A stretch of DNA of 64,000 nt, taken from positions 124,001-188,000 of the forward strand of contig JAGVXH010000003.1 in assembly GCA_018303845.1 (NCBI GenBank). Direction: 5' to 3'. This document shows positions 33,501 through 43,684 of the stretch, one piece after another (position 1 is the first letter of the stretch; each line of letters opens with the position of its first letter). Origin of the DNA: Candidatus Pacearchaeota archaeon (GTDB taxonomy: Archaea > Nanobdellota > Nanobdellia > Pacearchaeales > GW2011-AR1). The notes under the pieces are model-generated. The model made no database searches. It saw nothing but the letters and a program-made list of their open reading frames with translations, and had not been told where the DNA came from. Position numbers and translations under genes: made by a program.

Positions 33501-35330
33501 TCAATCAAACACCACAAAAATCCCAACAATCAACACGAGTATCCCAATCAACCCAATCAACCCAAATATAATCCAAGACATATTCCCCTTCCATCCACTA
33601 GCAGAATATTCCTTCAAATAAGCTCCCTGAATATCACTATAAGCACCGTAACCCTCGACAAAATCATCTTGATAAACAACTTCATCAATCCCCTTAGACC
33701 CTTGACGCCCCTTATCATGTTTCTTCAGCTCGCCCCAATAATCACAAGCTTCTTCTCCATATTCAAAATATGTTACATTCTCAAAATCACCACAAAAACC
33801 AGAATCATATTCAGTTAAAAACCTACTCTGCAAAACCGTCCCATTAACCAAACACTCTCCCCCTTTAGCCCAATCACTCCAACTAGAATTAACAACCTTT
33901 TCAACACAAGGCCGCCAAGTCACAAAATTATTACTCTCATTCTCCTCCTCAATAAAATTTTCCATATCAACAACCCCTATTAACAAATCAAAATTTCCAT
34001 TATAAACAAAACTAGAAATATACTTCTCTCCAGCATTTAAAGAATAAATATAATCTCTCTTTAAAAAATCTCTATCATCAAATACCTCAACCCAAAATCC
34101 GAAGGCAATCTCTCTCCCGATATTTTCCACGCTCACATTAACAAAACCGTCTTTAACCTCCATCTCAACAATCAAATCAGAAAACATTCCACGCTCAAAA
34201 TCATACACAGAAAAGTCATTACTAGTATACCCATCATAATCAACATCAACTTCAACATCATCCTTAATTAATCGAACAGCCCCAATAGTATACGGGCCAT
34301 TCGCTCCCATAGAATAAACCAAGCTCCCATTAACCCTAATCAAAATTTCCCAATCTCCAGTCTGCAAAAAAACAACACTCTCACTCAAACTCCACAAATA
34401 TCTCCCATCAGAATCATAAACATCAGCTTCAACTCTATAGTTTCCAGACGAAATAGCATAAACCTTAAACTCAAACTCCAAATAATCCACCAAATTATCG
34501 CTATCCAAATCAATAAACCTAAAATCATATCCACTCAAATAACTCCCTTTGGCATAATCCCGATAATCATAAATGCCCGTAGCATAATCAACCTCGACAA
34601 ACCTCTCCCCAATTAAAATTCCAACAACATCAAATTCACCAACACACCTGCTCTCAACAATAAAATCCGAAATCTCAAATCTAACAACATTAACTCCCAA
34701 CCCAAAATCCGATTCCGCCTCAACAAAACTCAATTCATCACTACATTCCAAATAAACAAAAACATCTTCCCTTCCCACCACCTTAGAATCAACCGAAACA
34801 TTCAGCCAAACAGAATTCCCCAAAACATAATCTTCAAAACCCAAAACAGAATACCCAACATCATAAGAATAAACCCCCGTCACAAAATCATCCTTTCGAT
34901 AAACCAAATCGCCCTTGTCATTCAAAACCCTCAAACTATAATTAAATTGACTTTTCCCCGACAAAGAAGAAACGGGAATATTAATTCGAACACTCCCGCC
35001 ACCAGAACCAAGACTATCCACAGAACTGCCTGAAACAACCCCCCCAACGTCCTCGAGGTCAATATAAGAAGTATAACTACCACCACTCGCATTCGCCACA
35101 CTGACACTAAAAGATAACGTGTTGGAGCTTAAGGAGTCTGAAATGCTTGTGATGTCGATCTGCTCTCCATAGTAGTCGAATGAGTAGGAGGAAATTAGTT
35201 CTTGGACGGTCATCGATGCTGATGTAAACGACATCATGCATAATAGAATGCTGAAAAAAAATGTTGCAAATTTCATTGCAAAAATCTTTTGTTCTTCTCT
35301 TTCAATTTGCTGAATTTGTTTTTGTTTCAT
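33501..35330 (-). CDS. Membrane-anchored surface protein with CARDB-like segments
   Basis: I chose the ATG at 35330, directly after the stop of the preceding gene; the product has 609 residues. The N-terminus reads QIEREEQKIFAMKF and then a signal/transmembrane helix. The exported part is beta-rich with features of CARDB/Ig-like cell-surface modules (for example FVNVSVENIGREIAFG and LIGVVDMENFIEEENESNNF). A C-terminal helix (SWIIFGLIGLIGILVLIVGI) anchors it. It is last in a four-gene operon of surface proteins. No enzymatic motif is seen. Confidence 0.7.
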   Translation of the reverse strand: MKQKQIQQIEREEQKIFAMKFATFFFSILLCMMSFTSASMTVQELISSYSFDYYGEQIDITSISDSLSSNTLSFSVSVANASGGSYTSYIDLEDVGGVVSGSSVDSLGSGGGSVRINIPVSSLSGKSQFNYSLRVLNDKGDLVYRKDDFVTGVYSYDVGYSVLGFEDYVLGNSVWLNVSVDSKVVGREDVFVYLECSDELSFVEAESDFGLGVNVVRFEISDFIVESRCVGEFDVVGILIGERFVEVDYATGIYDYRDYAKGSYLSGYDFRFIDLDSDNLVDYLEFEFKVYAISSGNYRVEADVYDSDGRYLWSLSESVVFLQTGDWEILIRVNGSLVYSMGANGPYTIGAVRLIKDDVEVDVDYDGYTSNDFSVYDFERGMFSDLIVEMEVKDGFVNVSVENIGREIAFGFWVEVFDDRDFLKRDYIYSLNAGEKYISSFVYNGNFDLLIGVVDMENFIEEENESNNFVTWRPCVEKVVNSSWSDWAKGGECLVNGTVLQSRFLTEYDSGFCGDFENVTYFEYGEEACDYWGELKKHDKGRQGSKGIDEVVYQDDFVEGYGAYSDIQGAYLKEYSASGWKGNMSWIIFGLIGLIGILVLIVGIFVVFD

Positions 35331-35331
35331 T

Positions 35332-36909
35332 TTAATCACATACAACCTCGCCATTAGAAAATTTATCAATAGCCTCTTTGCATTCTTCCGAAGAAGCCAT
35401 ATCGCACAAAGAACAATCAAGCCATAAAATTCCCATGTCAGATAAACACGATTCGGGATAACGAGATTTCTCGCATATAGCCACCTCTCGATTAACCAGC
35501 ATCCAACTGTGCATATATCTAGAGTCTTCAGAGGCAGGCGGAAGTCCAATATCATTCATACCCGTAGCAATATTACATACTATATCTCTAGAATTGGTGC
35601 ACTCATGCACAGTGGAATTTTTTCCATACTCACAAATATCATTAGCCGAATAATTTAAAATTGAACAATCCTTTATTCTAGAAATACACAAACTAGTTAG
35701 CGTCATAGGATTATTAAAGGTTGTATCTTCTTGAAAAATATCGTTTAAGACATCTTGAACATAGTAACACTCCTCCAATAAAGTAGGTCCATAAATAAAC
35801 CTCTCCATTAATGTATTTTTAATCTTATTTTCAACAAGACTTGTAAAATTTTTGTCAACAGATACCCTTTCTTCAATATACACTTTATCATAAATTCCAA
35901 CAAAAGATTCATTTTCTATATCAATTTTTATAAACTTGATTCCGACTTCCAATCCTCTAATAAATTTATTATAAAAATTTCGGCCCAAATCATAATCATA
36001 AGTAATATTAATTTTATTTATTCCTTTTTTTAACAAAAAATTTCCCTCAGACTCCATTGCGCATCCATAACTATCTAAGGGGTCCGCGTCACTCTCACAT
36101 AACATGGTCCTAATGTGCACCGATCTTTCCATATCAGATTCAATTACAATATGAAATAAAAAATTGTCATTTAAGTTAACCCCAAAATCTTCATCTATAC
36201 AAACCGCAATAGTTTCATCTTCATTGCAATAATCATACTTATTTACCCTTTTCGACATAATTTCACCAACCCCATTCAAAACAGATTTTATACAGTCCCC
36301 CTTATTTGTTTTTATGTTCTCACAAGCATTAATATCCATAGTATAAATAGTAGAAATGGACACCAAGCATCTTGCCTCATCTTTAGTATTTACGCAAAAT
36401 TCTTCATCGCCAGATTTTTTTGCTAAGTCATAATAACAATCACTTTTCAACTCAAAAGGAAGCATATATTCGCAAAAAATATCTTTATCTTTATCTTTAT
36501 TTAAATCAAACAAAACAATATTATAGAAAAAAGAAAAAACAAGTAAAAGCACAACAATAGCTACTGTTATTAAAACTCGCTTTGACAAAAAAATATGCTT
36601 TATTTTTCTCACAAGATTTCTCGCATTTTCTGATTTTTTATAAATACTTTTCAATGTCAGAACAATAAAAAAAGATGGCAAAAGAGAATATGGAAACATA
36701 AAAAAGATTCCAAGCAGGCCCATACTAAAGATAATATTAAATGTGATATCAAAAATTATTGAAAACGGCCCAAATCCGAAACTCTCCCCGAGTGCTCCAA
36801 TTTTCAAAAAAATGCTGGGCAAAATAGAGAGCATAGCCCATGTTATAAAAAAATATTTTGAAAATATTTTTGTTTTTTCTCTTTCAATTTTATTTATTTC
36901 AATTTCCAT
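35332..36909 (-). CDS. Multi-helix membrane protein with cysteine-rich exported region
   Basis: The protein has 525 residues. Its N-terminus, MEIEINKIEREKTKIFSKYF, shares the IEREx-KIF motif with the downstream gene. About four transmembrane helices follow (to residue 145), then an exported region rich in paired cysteines (DCYYDLAKKSGDEEFC; DINACENIKTNKGDC; CSILNYSANDICEYG). This Cys-x-x-x-A/K helix-repeat style resembles other DPANN surface proteins, but I cannot name the family. It overlaps or abuts both neighbours. Confidence 0.65.
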   Translation of the reverse strand: MEIEINKIEREKTKIFSKYFFITWAMLSILPSIFLKIGALGESFGFGPFSIIFDITFNIIFSMGLLGIFFMFPYSLLPSFFIVLTLKSIYKKSENARNLVRKIKHIFLSKRVLITVAIVVLLLVFSFFYNIVLFDLNKDKDKDIFCEYMLPFELKSDCYYDLAKKSGDEEFCVNTKDEARCLVSISTIYTMDINACENIKTNKGDCIKSVLNGVGEIMSKRVNKYDYCNEDETIAVCIDEDFGVNLNDNFLFHIVIESDMERSVHIRTMLCESDADPLDSYGCAMESEGNFLLKKGINKINITYDYDLGRNFYNKFIRGLEVGIKFIKIDIENESFVGIYDKVYIEERVSVDKNFTSLVENKIKNTLMERFIYGPTLLEECYYVQDVLNDIFQEDTTFNNPMTLTSLCISRIKDCSILNYSANDICEYGKNSTVHECTNSRDIVCNIATGMNDIGLPPASEDSRYMHSWMLVNREVAICEKSRYPESCLSDMGILWLDCSLCDMASSEECKEAIDKFSNGEVVCD

Positions 36910-36910
36910 T

Positions 36911-37414
36911 TTAACTAAAGGTAAACGCCTGCATAATATTTAATATAAGAAAGAGTATGAAATTCAAAGCAAGATAAATACCATAAAACATAATAGAACC
37001 AATAAAAATTTTCCATCTTTCAACATCCTTTGTTTTTCTATTAAAAAAAGAATCTACTAAAAAACAAAAAGCAGCAGATAAAAAATATAATCCTGATATT
37101 AATTCAAAATCATAATTTTTATGATAAGTTGTATCCCCATCTACAATTTCATAACTTGTGTCTATCTGGAAAAATACGACCAAAAGAAAAATAGCAAAAA
37201 TCAAAGAAAACAGTAGTCCTCTAGAAATTTTATCTTTAGAATTTACAAAGACTCCATAGACAATATAATATCTATAGTTAATAATTAATATACAAATCAA
37301 TCCAAGAATAAAAAAACCTGTATCCTTAAAGCCCCTTAACCAAAAACCACCCAAAATTGTAATTAAAATAAAATAAAGAAAAAAATGAATCAATTTATTG
37401 TTTTTAATATTCAT
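36911..37414 (-). CDS. Small polytopic membrane protein
   Basis: The 167-residue protein has about five hydrophobic segments and no soluble domain. Its ATG overlaps, by ATGA, the TGA that ends the interrupted reading frame of the hydrolase gene upstream (37411), which shows that the upstream gene originally extended to this point. Function unknown. Confidence 0.65.
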   Translation of the reverse strand: MNIKNNKLIHFFLYFILITILGGFWLRGFKDTGFFILGLICILIINYRYYIVYGVFVNSKDKISRGLLFSLIFAIFLLVVFFQIDTSYEIVDGDTTYHKNYDFELISGLYFLSAAFCFLVDSFFNRKTKDVERWKIFIGSIMFYGIYLALNFILFLILNIMQAFTFS

Positions 37415-37524
37415 TTCAATTCCTCCAAAATAGCCCTTTTTACATCATCTCTACTTTTCATACTAACATGATTCGCAAATTCAGTGGCTTTAAGACTCGT
37501 TTCATATATGCTTCCACTCCAATC
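37411..37524 (-). pseudogene. In-frame 37-codon remainder after a TAA in the hydrolase gene
   Basis: After the TAA at 37525-37527 the same frame continues for 37 sense codons, including ETSLKATEFANHVSMKSRDD, and stops at TGA 37411-37413, overlapping the next ATG by 4 nt. FANHVSM offers the His expected late in an alpha/beta hydrolase catalytic triad. The overlap with the next gene indicates that this is the original C-terminus, separated by a nonsense mutation, a sequencing error or a readthrough codon. Confidence 0.7.
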
Positions 37525-40500
37525 TTACCCATTCTTCTGATCTAACATGACACTCATATCCTCAAGAGGCACAACCCCATCATGCCCCAAAAACAACATA
37601 TTCCCATAATACAAATGCAGCTCGTTCATCTCCAACCCACTCAAATCAAAATCACTATCCTCCTCAACGGCCAACCCATTATAATAACCCATCAAATTTC
37701 GGGATATCTTCTCATCCCCAGAAAACATCACAGCAAGACTAGCAAGCGACCCATAAAAACTCTTATCCAAAATACCCAACACAGCCAACCTCCCAGCATA
37801 CCCACTCATCTTAATATGTCCATCCGTAATCAAAGCCATGGCAACATCCCCAGCATTTCCCCCATCGAATTCCTCCCGAGCAACTCCACTCAAAAAGGTC
37901 TCATCATTCAACTCAGCCGGACACCCAACCCCTACAAACCTCTCCACAACATCCCCACCCTCCAAATCAACCAAAACCCCATCCACACTCCCAACATCCT
38001 GCAACCCCGATTCCTGATACCTAGAAAGCGACGACAAAGCAACCCGACATCCATTCGAATGCCCAACATAATCAACCCCAACAACTCCACTAAAATATTG
38101 CACCCCACCAACCAAGGCCGGCCAATAAGAATCCACCAAATCCTCATAAGTATAATCAATACAATCCTCACACTCCGTCCCAGGACCACCCGTAATCTCA
38201 ATCTCCCAAACATCCTTCCCACTTTCCGCCAAATCAACAGCCAACCCATCCCCGCCATCTTCCCACATCGTCAAATCACTAAAAAGCCCACCAGCCATAA
38301 CAACCGGCCGCGTCCCAACAACACTTCGAAACCCACTACTATATTCCGAACCCAAATGCTTCATTCTCAAACTGACATTATCCTCAGAAGTCAAAACCCT
38401 CTTAATCTCCAAATTAAAAGTCCGCTCCCTCAAAACACTCTCAACGGCCTCGCCAAATCCCTCATTATCTTTTTTATAATTTTTTATATTCTCCTCCGTA
38501 TGCAAATAATCAAAAACGCCAACGGCCATCATGTCACGACTTCCCAAATAAACCTCACCCATGTCCCTACCAAGCATCCTCCTATTTAAATAATTCTCCC
38601 TCTCCAAAACTAACCTCTTAACCGAAGCAACAGTTCCATCAATTTCATTTCCAAAAACATAAACCTTGTCCCCTAAACCGAAAACTCCTTGTTGAATCAA
38701 ACCATTCCAAGGCAAACCTTCCTTCCTACCTTCAAACCTAATCATGTCATCATCCAAATAATCAACTCCAACACTCGCCTCACGATATAACTTCTTCCCA
38801 ACATAAACTTCCAAATCAGCCTCGCCTTTAGAAGAAACAATCTCTACATACTCACCTAAAAATTCTTTTATAGCAAGATTAACATAAGTATACCCGCTAT
38901 CGACTTCTAAATAGACTTTAACAGGTTCGATAATAAAAAAATCTCTAATCGCATTATTCTCAAAACTATCCTCCTCTTCAAAATTCTCAAGCAAAACATC
39001 GACTTTTTCACAACCCTCAAAATCTTCAACAAAAGAAACAACTTCAGTTTCCATCGAAGAAACAAAAACACTTTTATTTTCAACTAAACTTTTTATCCCG
39101 CGACAACTCTTAATTAAACTAACCTCAACATCCTCATTCATTCCAATGCTATGAACCAAAACATCAACACCCAAACCATTAAAATTAATCTCCTCTTCCA
39201 AAATAAAAACATCTTTATCTTTTCGACAAACATCACAAATAAAAGTCATCGAATCCGAATCTCTCTCTCCAACCACACTCCCCCCAACACCGCAACTAGT
39301 CACCTTATCGGAACAAAAGACCTCAACACTGCTAGAAGTATCACAATCACTCTCGACTCCAAATTCAGCAAACCCATCCGAAATCAAAATTTCCTTCTCA
39401 TCAAAATAAGCATAAAGCCCACTCATTTCATTTCCAGAGGAATCCTCAACAAAAACATTAATCTTGCCAAAACAAGAAGAAGAAACCCCAGAAGAAAGAT
39501 CAGATTCATACCAGTATACACTCGCACCCCCTGAACCAACAATATCTACATCTCCGTCGGAGTCTACATCTGCAGCAAAAACCGAAGATGCCATATCAGC
39601 AGAGGATATTAATTGAGACACAAACCCCTCCCATCCATCGTTTTCATACCAAAATATTTCACCATTCTCATGATTTGCAGAAAGTACATCCACGTCTCCG
39701 TCGGAGTCTACATCTATGGCGAAAACCGAAAAAGCCCCGCCTGCAGACACAGTTATAACATGAGTTGTAAAATTCTCATTCCCATCATTTTCATACCAAG
39801 CTATTTTATTATCAATACGACTTGCAGAAAGTACATCAACGTCTCCGTCGGAGTCTACATCTATGGCAAAAACAGACATAGCCCAAGTAGCAGATGTAGT
39901 TATAATATGAGTTGTAAAATTTTCGTTTCCATCATTTTCATACCAAGCTATTTTATTATCAGCACTACTTGCAGAAAGTATATCAACGTCTCCGTCGGAG
40001 TCTACATCTATGGCGAAAATAGATGCAATCTGATCTGCAGATGTAGTTATAACATAAGTTACAAAATTCTCATTCCCATCATTTTCATGCCAAGCCACTT
40101 TATCCCCATATAAATCATTAGAGATTAAATCAACGTCTCCGTCGGAGTCTACATCTATGGCGAAAATAGAATTGGAAAGTCCAGTAGAGGGAACAATAAC
40201 ATGAGCCGCAAAATTTTCACTTCCATCATTTTCATACCAAGCTATTTCACCTCTATTAAAACCAGAAGTAAAAAAATCCATATCTCCGTCGGAATCTACA
40301 TCTGCAGCAGAAACATCATAAGTTCCATAATATTGGGAATCAATAATATGAGTCGCAAAACTCCTATTTCCATCATTTTCATACCAAACTATTTTATTAT
40401 TAAATTGGCTAGAAGTTACTATATCTAAATCTCCGTCGGAGTCTACATCTATGGCGAAAGGAGTGGTTGAATAACCTGCCCCACCCATCACATGTGCAGT

Positions 40501-41196
40501 CCATCCTATAACAGGATCGACAACTAGCTCACTCAACCCATCAACATTTCCATGAATCTCCAATCCAATATAATTCCTTCCATCCAAAGCATAAACAAAA
40601 ACAGAATAATCCATCCCAATCACGTCCCTAAAATCATAATAATTATTCCCGAAATATAAAGCATGCCCAGCCCAAGTAGTCTCGTTAAACCCAGGAAAAA
40701 CCTCAATTTCAATTTCAAAAGCCTCAAAATAAACAGCCTCCTCATCAATACTATAATTCACTCCATTCCAAACAACAAAATTTGAATCAATCTCATATGC
40801 AACCTTCAAAGTCACATTTTTCACAACATCCTCTTCATTTCGAATAATATAAGTTTGCTTAACCGCTTTCTCATCCACATTAAAAAATCCACTATCAACC
40901 TCCTCGTGAACACTCTCAACACTAATCCCATCCGAAGAAAACCGATTCCTAAAATTATTCCTAGAAGAATTAATATTCTCTCTATCAAATTCCAAAGTCT
41001 CATCAGATAAAACAAAAAAACCAGCAAACCTATTAACACTAGCGTCCTTAGAATCCAAAGAAAATCCGACCTGGCCAAATCCCTTAAGCTGTTCAAATTC
41101 ATCCTCAATAACAATATCCCTTACCTGCCCATCCTCCAAAGCAGAAACAAAAGTAAACCAAAACAAAAGTAAACCAAAACAAAATCTATCCACCAC
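37525..41196 (-). CDS. Secreted FG-GAP/VCBS repeat protein with alpha/beta hydrolase domain, interrupted
   Basis: The protein has 1223 residues to the TAA. A signal peptide (FCFGLLLFWFTFVSA) and a beta-rich ~230-residue lead precede about seven FG-GAP/VCBS repeats of 48-49 residues (IDVDSDGDVDILSAS ... IAWYENDGNENF) with Ca-binding DxDxDGD loops. Cysteine-rich and Ig-like stretches follow, then a C-terminal hydrolase with nucleophile elbow GHSNG and an acidic LGHDGVVPLED. The third triad residue (His) appears only in the 37 codons beyond the stop. It is the first gene of a surface operon. Confidence 0.8.
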   Translation of the reverse strand: MVDRFCFGLLLFWFTFVSALEDGQVRDIVIEDEFEQLKGFGQVGFSLDSKDASVNRFAGFFVLSDETLEFDRENINSSRNNFRNRFSSDGISVESVHEEVDSGFFNVDEKAVKQTYIIRNEEDVVKNVTLKVAYEIDSNFVVWNGVNYSIDEEAVYFEAFEIEIEVFPGFNETTWAGHALYFGNNYYDFRDVIGMDYSVFVYALDGRNYIGLEIHGNVDGLSELVVDPVIGWTAHVMGGAGYSTTPFAIDVDSDGDLDIVTSSQFNNKIVWYENDGNRSFATHIIDSQYYGTYDVSAADVDSDGDMDFFTSGFNRGEIAWYENDGSENFAAHVIVPSTGLSNSIFAIDVDSDGDVDLISNDLYGDKVAWHENDGNENFVTYVITTSADQIASIFAIDVDSDGDVDILSASSADNKIAWYENDGNENFTTHIITTSATWAMSVFAIDVDSDGDVDVLSASRIDNKIAWYENDGNENFTTHVITVSAGGAFSVFAIDVDSDGDVDVLSANHENGEIFWYENDGWEGFVSQLISSADMASSVFAADVDSDGDVDIVGSGGASVYWYESDLSSGVSSSCFGKINVFVEDSSGNEMSGLYAYFDEKEILISDGFAEFGVESDCDTSSSVEVFCSDKVTSCGVGGSVVGERDSDSMTFICDVCRKDKDVFILEEEINFNGLGVDVLVHSIGMNEDVEVSLIKSCRGIKSLVENKSVFVSSMETEVVSFVEDFEGCEKVDVLLENFEEEDSFENNAIRDFFIIEPVKVYLEVDSGYTYVNLAIKEFLGEYVEIVSSKGEADLEVYVGKKLYREASVGVDYLDDDMIRFEGRKEGLPWNGLIQQGVFGLGDKVYVFGNEIDGTVASVKRLVLERENYLNRRMLGRDMGEVYLGSRDMMAVGVFDYLHTEENIKNYKKDNEGFGEAVESVLRERTFNLEIKRVLTSEDNVSLRMKHLGSEYSSGFRSVVGTRPVVMAGGLFSDLTMWEDGGDGLAVDLAESGKDVWEIEITGGPGTECEDCIDYTYEDLVDSYWPALVGGVQYFSGVVGVDYVGHSNGCRVALSSLSRYQESGLQDVGSVDGVLVDLEGGDVVERFVGVGCPAELNDETFLSGVAREEFDGGNAGDVAMALITDGHIKMSGYAGRLAVLGILDKSFYGSLASLAVMFSGDEKISRNLMGYYNGLAVEEDSDFDLSGLEMNELHLYYGNMLFLGHDGVVPLEDMSVMLDQKNG
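39540..40462. repeat. Tandem ~147-bp repeats encoding FG-GAP/VCBS blades
   Basis: CTCCGTCGGAGTCTACATCT, or a near copy, recurs about every 147 bp, seven times, with the surrounding sequence also highly alike. Identity at DNA level across most units implies recent amplification or ongoing gene conversion. Confidence 0.8.
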
Positions 41197-41349
41197 AAGC
41201 GGCCATAAAAAAACTTTCTTTAAGATTCTTATTCAAAAACGCGGATAAAACTCAAGCAGGTTTATCCCACCAAAAACCAGAAATCAAAAATAATCAAAAA
41301 TTCGTTAAACCGAACATTTTATAAGGAGAAAATCTGACGATAAACTATA
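41197..41349. promoter_or_regulatory. Divergent promoter region before grpE
   Basis: ACATTTTATAAGGAGAAAA near 41316-41334 holds a TATA box about 25 nt before the grpE start. No specific heat-shock operator was recognised. Confidence 0.5.
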
Positions 41350-41841
41350 ATGGCAAAAGAAACTCCGAAGGAAAACATAATCTTAGAAGAAGCAGAAGAA
41401 ATCTTAGAAACAGAAGAAATTCCAGAAACAAAAACCAAAGAACAAATCCTAACAGAACAGCTTCAAAGACTCCAGGCAGAATTCGAAAATTTCCGAAAAA
41501 GAACCGAAAAAGAAAAGACACAAATAAAAATAAACGCAAACGAAAACCTAATCTCAGAACTCCTACCAATTCTAGACAATTTCGAACTCTCTCTAAAACA
41601 TAACGAAGACAAAGGAATTGCACTAATCTACGACGAACTAAACAAAGTCTTAGAAAAACAGGGTCTAAAAAAAATAGACACAACCATAACTTTCGACCCA
41701 AAATTCCACGAAGCCTTAATTCAAGTAGAGGGAAAAGTCCAAGGAGCAATCCTCGAAGAACTCCAAAAAGGATACACCCTAAACGAAAGGCTTTTAAGGG
41801 CATCAAAAGTTAAAATTAGTACCGCAAAGGAATCAAAATAA
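41350..41841 (+). CDS. grpE: GrpE nucleotide exchange factor
   Basis: The protein has 163 residues. A Glu/Lys-rich helical N-terminus ([20 protein letters not shown]) is the dimer coiled coil; the C-terminal wing contains [13 protein letters not shown] and [17 protein letters not shown], the standard GrpE signature. It releases ADP from DnaK. It is the first gene of a grpE-dnaK-dnaJ operon; a bacterial-type set acquired by archaea. Confidence 0.95.
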   Translation: MAKETPKENIILEEAEEILETEEIPETKTKEQILTEQLQRLQAEFENFRKRTEKEKTQIKINANENLISELLPILDNFELSLKHNEDKGIALIYDELNKVLEKQGLKKIDTTITFDPKFHEALIQVEGKVQGAILEELQKGYTLNERLLRASKVKISTAKESK

Positions 41842-41842
41842 T

Positions 41843-43639
41843 ATGAACAAAACAATAGGAATCGATCTTGGAACAACATTCTCAGCTGTAAGTGTAATGG
41901 AAGGCGGACGAGCAAAAATAATCCCAAACACCGAAGGCAACAACACAACGCCAAGTGTAGTCTCAATCAATGGAAACGAAGTATTAGTAGGCGAAATCGC
42001 AAGACGAGGGGCAATAGCAAACCCAAAAAATACAATTCGTAGCATCAAAAGATTAATGGGAACAAAAAAAATGACCCAAATCGGAGACAAAGAATATTCT
42101 CCAGAGCAAATCTCAGCGATGATTCTACAAAAATTAAAAAAAGATGCAGAAGAATATTTAGGACATGAAATAGTAGACGCTGTAATCACAGTACCAGCAT
42201 ACTTCGGAGACGCACAAAGAAACGCGACAAAAGACGCAGGGAAAATCGCAGGACTAAACGTTAAAAGAATAATCAACGAACCAACAGCAGCAGCTCTAGC
42301 TTACGGTTTAGAAAAAGAGCACGACCACACAATTCTAGTTTTCGATTTCGGAGGCGGAACTTTCGATGTATCAATCCTAGAACTTGGAGGCGGAATCTTC
42401 GAAGTTAAAGCAACTTCAGGCGACAATTTTTTAGGCGGAGACGACATCGACGAATTACTAATTAATTATCTAGCAGCAGAATTCAAAAGAGACAGCGGAA
42501 TAGACCTAAAAAAAGACCTAGTCGCATTACAAAGATTAAAAGAAGCAGCAGAAAAAGCAAAAATCGAACTAAGTTCATCTCAACAAACAAAAGTAACAAT
42601 TCCCTATATCTTTTCTAATGATTCAGGCCCAAAACATCTAGACGTAACAATAACAAGATCAAGCTTCGAAAAAATCTGCGAACCAATATTCGAGAGATTA
42701 AAAAAACCAACACACCAAGCAATCAAAGACGCAAAAATGCCAAAAATTGACAAAGTTATTTTAGTAGGAGGAAGTACAAGAATCCCAAAAGTAAGAGAAA
42801 TAGTTAAAGAAATAACAGGAATGGAACCAGATAAATCCGTAAACCCAGACGAGGCAGTTTCTCTAGGGGCAGCAATTCAAGGAGCAATAATCAGCGGAGA
42901 CGTAAAAGATGTTTTATTACTTGACGTTACTTCACTAACATTAGGAATCGAAGCACAAGGTGGAATCCGAGTTGCCTTAATCGACAGAAACACAACAATT
43001 CCAACAAAGAAAAGCGAAATCTTCACAACAGCTTCCGACGGACAAAACGCAGTAACAATAAACGTTTTACAAGGAGAACGAGAAATGGCAGAAGACAACA
43101 TCTCTCTTGGAAAATTCGACCTAGTAGGAATCTTACCAGCTCCAAGAGGTATACCACAAATTGAAGTAACATTTGACATCGATACCAACGGAATTGTAAA
43201 TGTCTCAGCAAAAGATTTAGGAACAGGAAAACAGCAAAAAATCACAGTAACAGGTGGCTCGCTTTCAGAAGAACAAATCAAAAATATGGTAAAAGATGCT
43301 GAAAAATTCAAAGAAGAAGATGCAAAAAAGAAAGATAAAATCCTAACAATGAACGAAGCCGAATCTTTAATTTATGCAACAGAAAAAATGCTAAAAGAAT
43401 ACAAAGATAAAGTAGACAAAGATACAATTGGAAAAATCCAAAAAGAAATCGACGAGCTAAAAGAAATCCTAAAGGGCGATAATATTGACGAAGTAAAAAA
43501 CAAACTAGACAAAGTCAAACAAGTCTCACAAGAGCTTGGCGTAAAAATGTACGAACAAGCAGCAAAAGAAGCAACAGAAGCAAATTCTGGCTCCAAAGTT
43601 GTAGACGCAGAAGTAGTAGATGATTCCGACAAAAAATAA
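41843..43639 (+). CDS. dnaK: Chaperone DnaK (Hsp70)
   Basis: The protein has 598 residues. [50 protein letters not shown] and [16 protein letters not shown] are the four ATPase motifs; the substrate domain and lid follow ([10 protein letters not shown]). Full-length, with no missing element. The gene begins 1 nt after the grpE stop. Confidence 0.97.
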   Translation: MNKTIGIDLGTTFSAVSVMEGGRAKIIPNTEGNNTTPSVVSINGNEVLVGEIARRGAIANPKNTIRSIKRLMGTKKMTQIGDKEYSPEQISAMILQKLKKDAEEYLGHEIVDAVITVPAYFGDAQRNATKDAGKIAGLNVKRIINEPTAAALAYGLEKEHDHTILVFDFGGGTFDVSILELGGGIFEVKATSGDNFLGGDDIDELLINYLAAEFKRDSGIDLKKDLVALQRLKEAAEKAKIELSSSQQTKVTIPYIFSNDSGPKHLDVTITRSSFEKICEPIFERLKKPTHQAIKDAKMPKIDKVILVGGSTRIPKVREIVKEITGMEPDKSVNPDEAVSLGAAIQGAIISGDVKDVLLLDVTSLTLGIEAQGGIRVALIDRNTTIPTKKSEIFTTASDGQNAVTINVLQGEREMAEDNISLGKFDLVGILPAPRGIPQIEVTFDIDTNGIVNVSAKDLGTGKQQKITVTGGSLSEEQIKNMVKDAEKFKEEDAKKKDKILTMNEAESLIYATEKMLKEYKDKVDKDTIGKIQKEIDELKEILKGDNIDEVKNKLDKVKQVSQELGVKMYEQAAKEATEANSGSKVVDAEVVDDSDKK

Positions 43640-43684
43640 TTCTCGTTACAACGAATTTAAAAAACCAAACATCCCATATCTACC

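Noticed and set aside
37582..38589. Long open frame on the + strand opposite the hydrolase gene
   Set aside because: Low-complexity Pro/Asn/Ile/Thr/His-rich translation caused by antisense codon bias; no start context or domain.
39540..40462. Palindromic CTCCGTCGGAG as a regulatory repeat
   Set aside because: It encodes the DSDGD calcium loop in each FG-GAP blade; repetition is explained by the protein.
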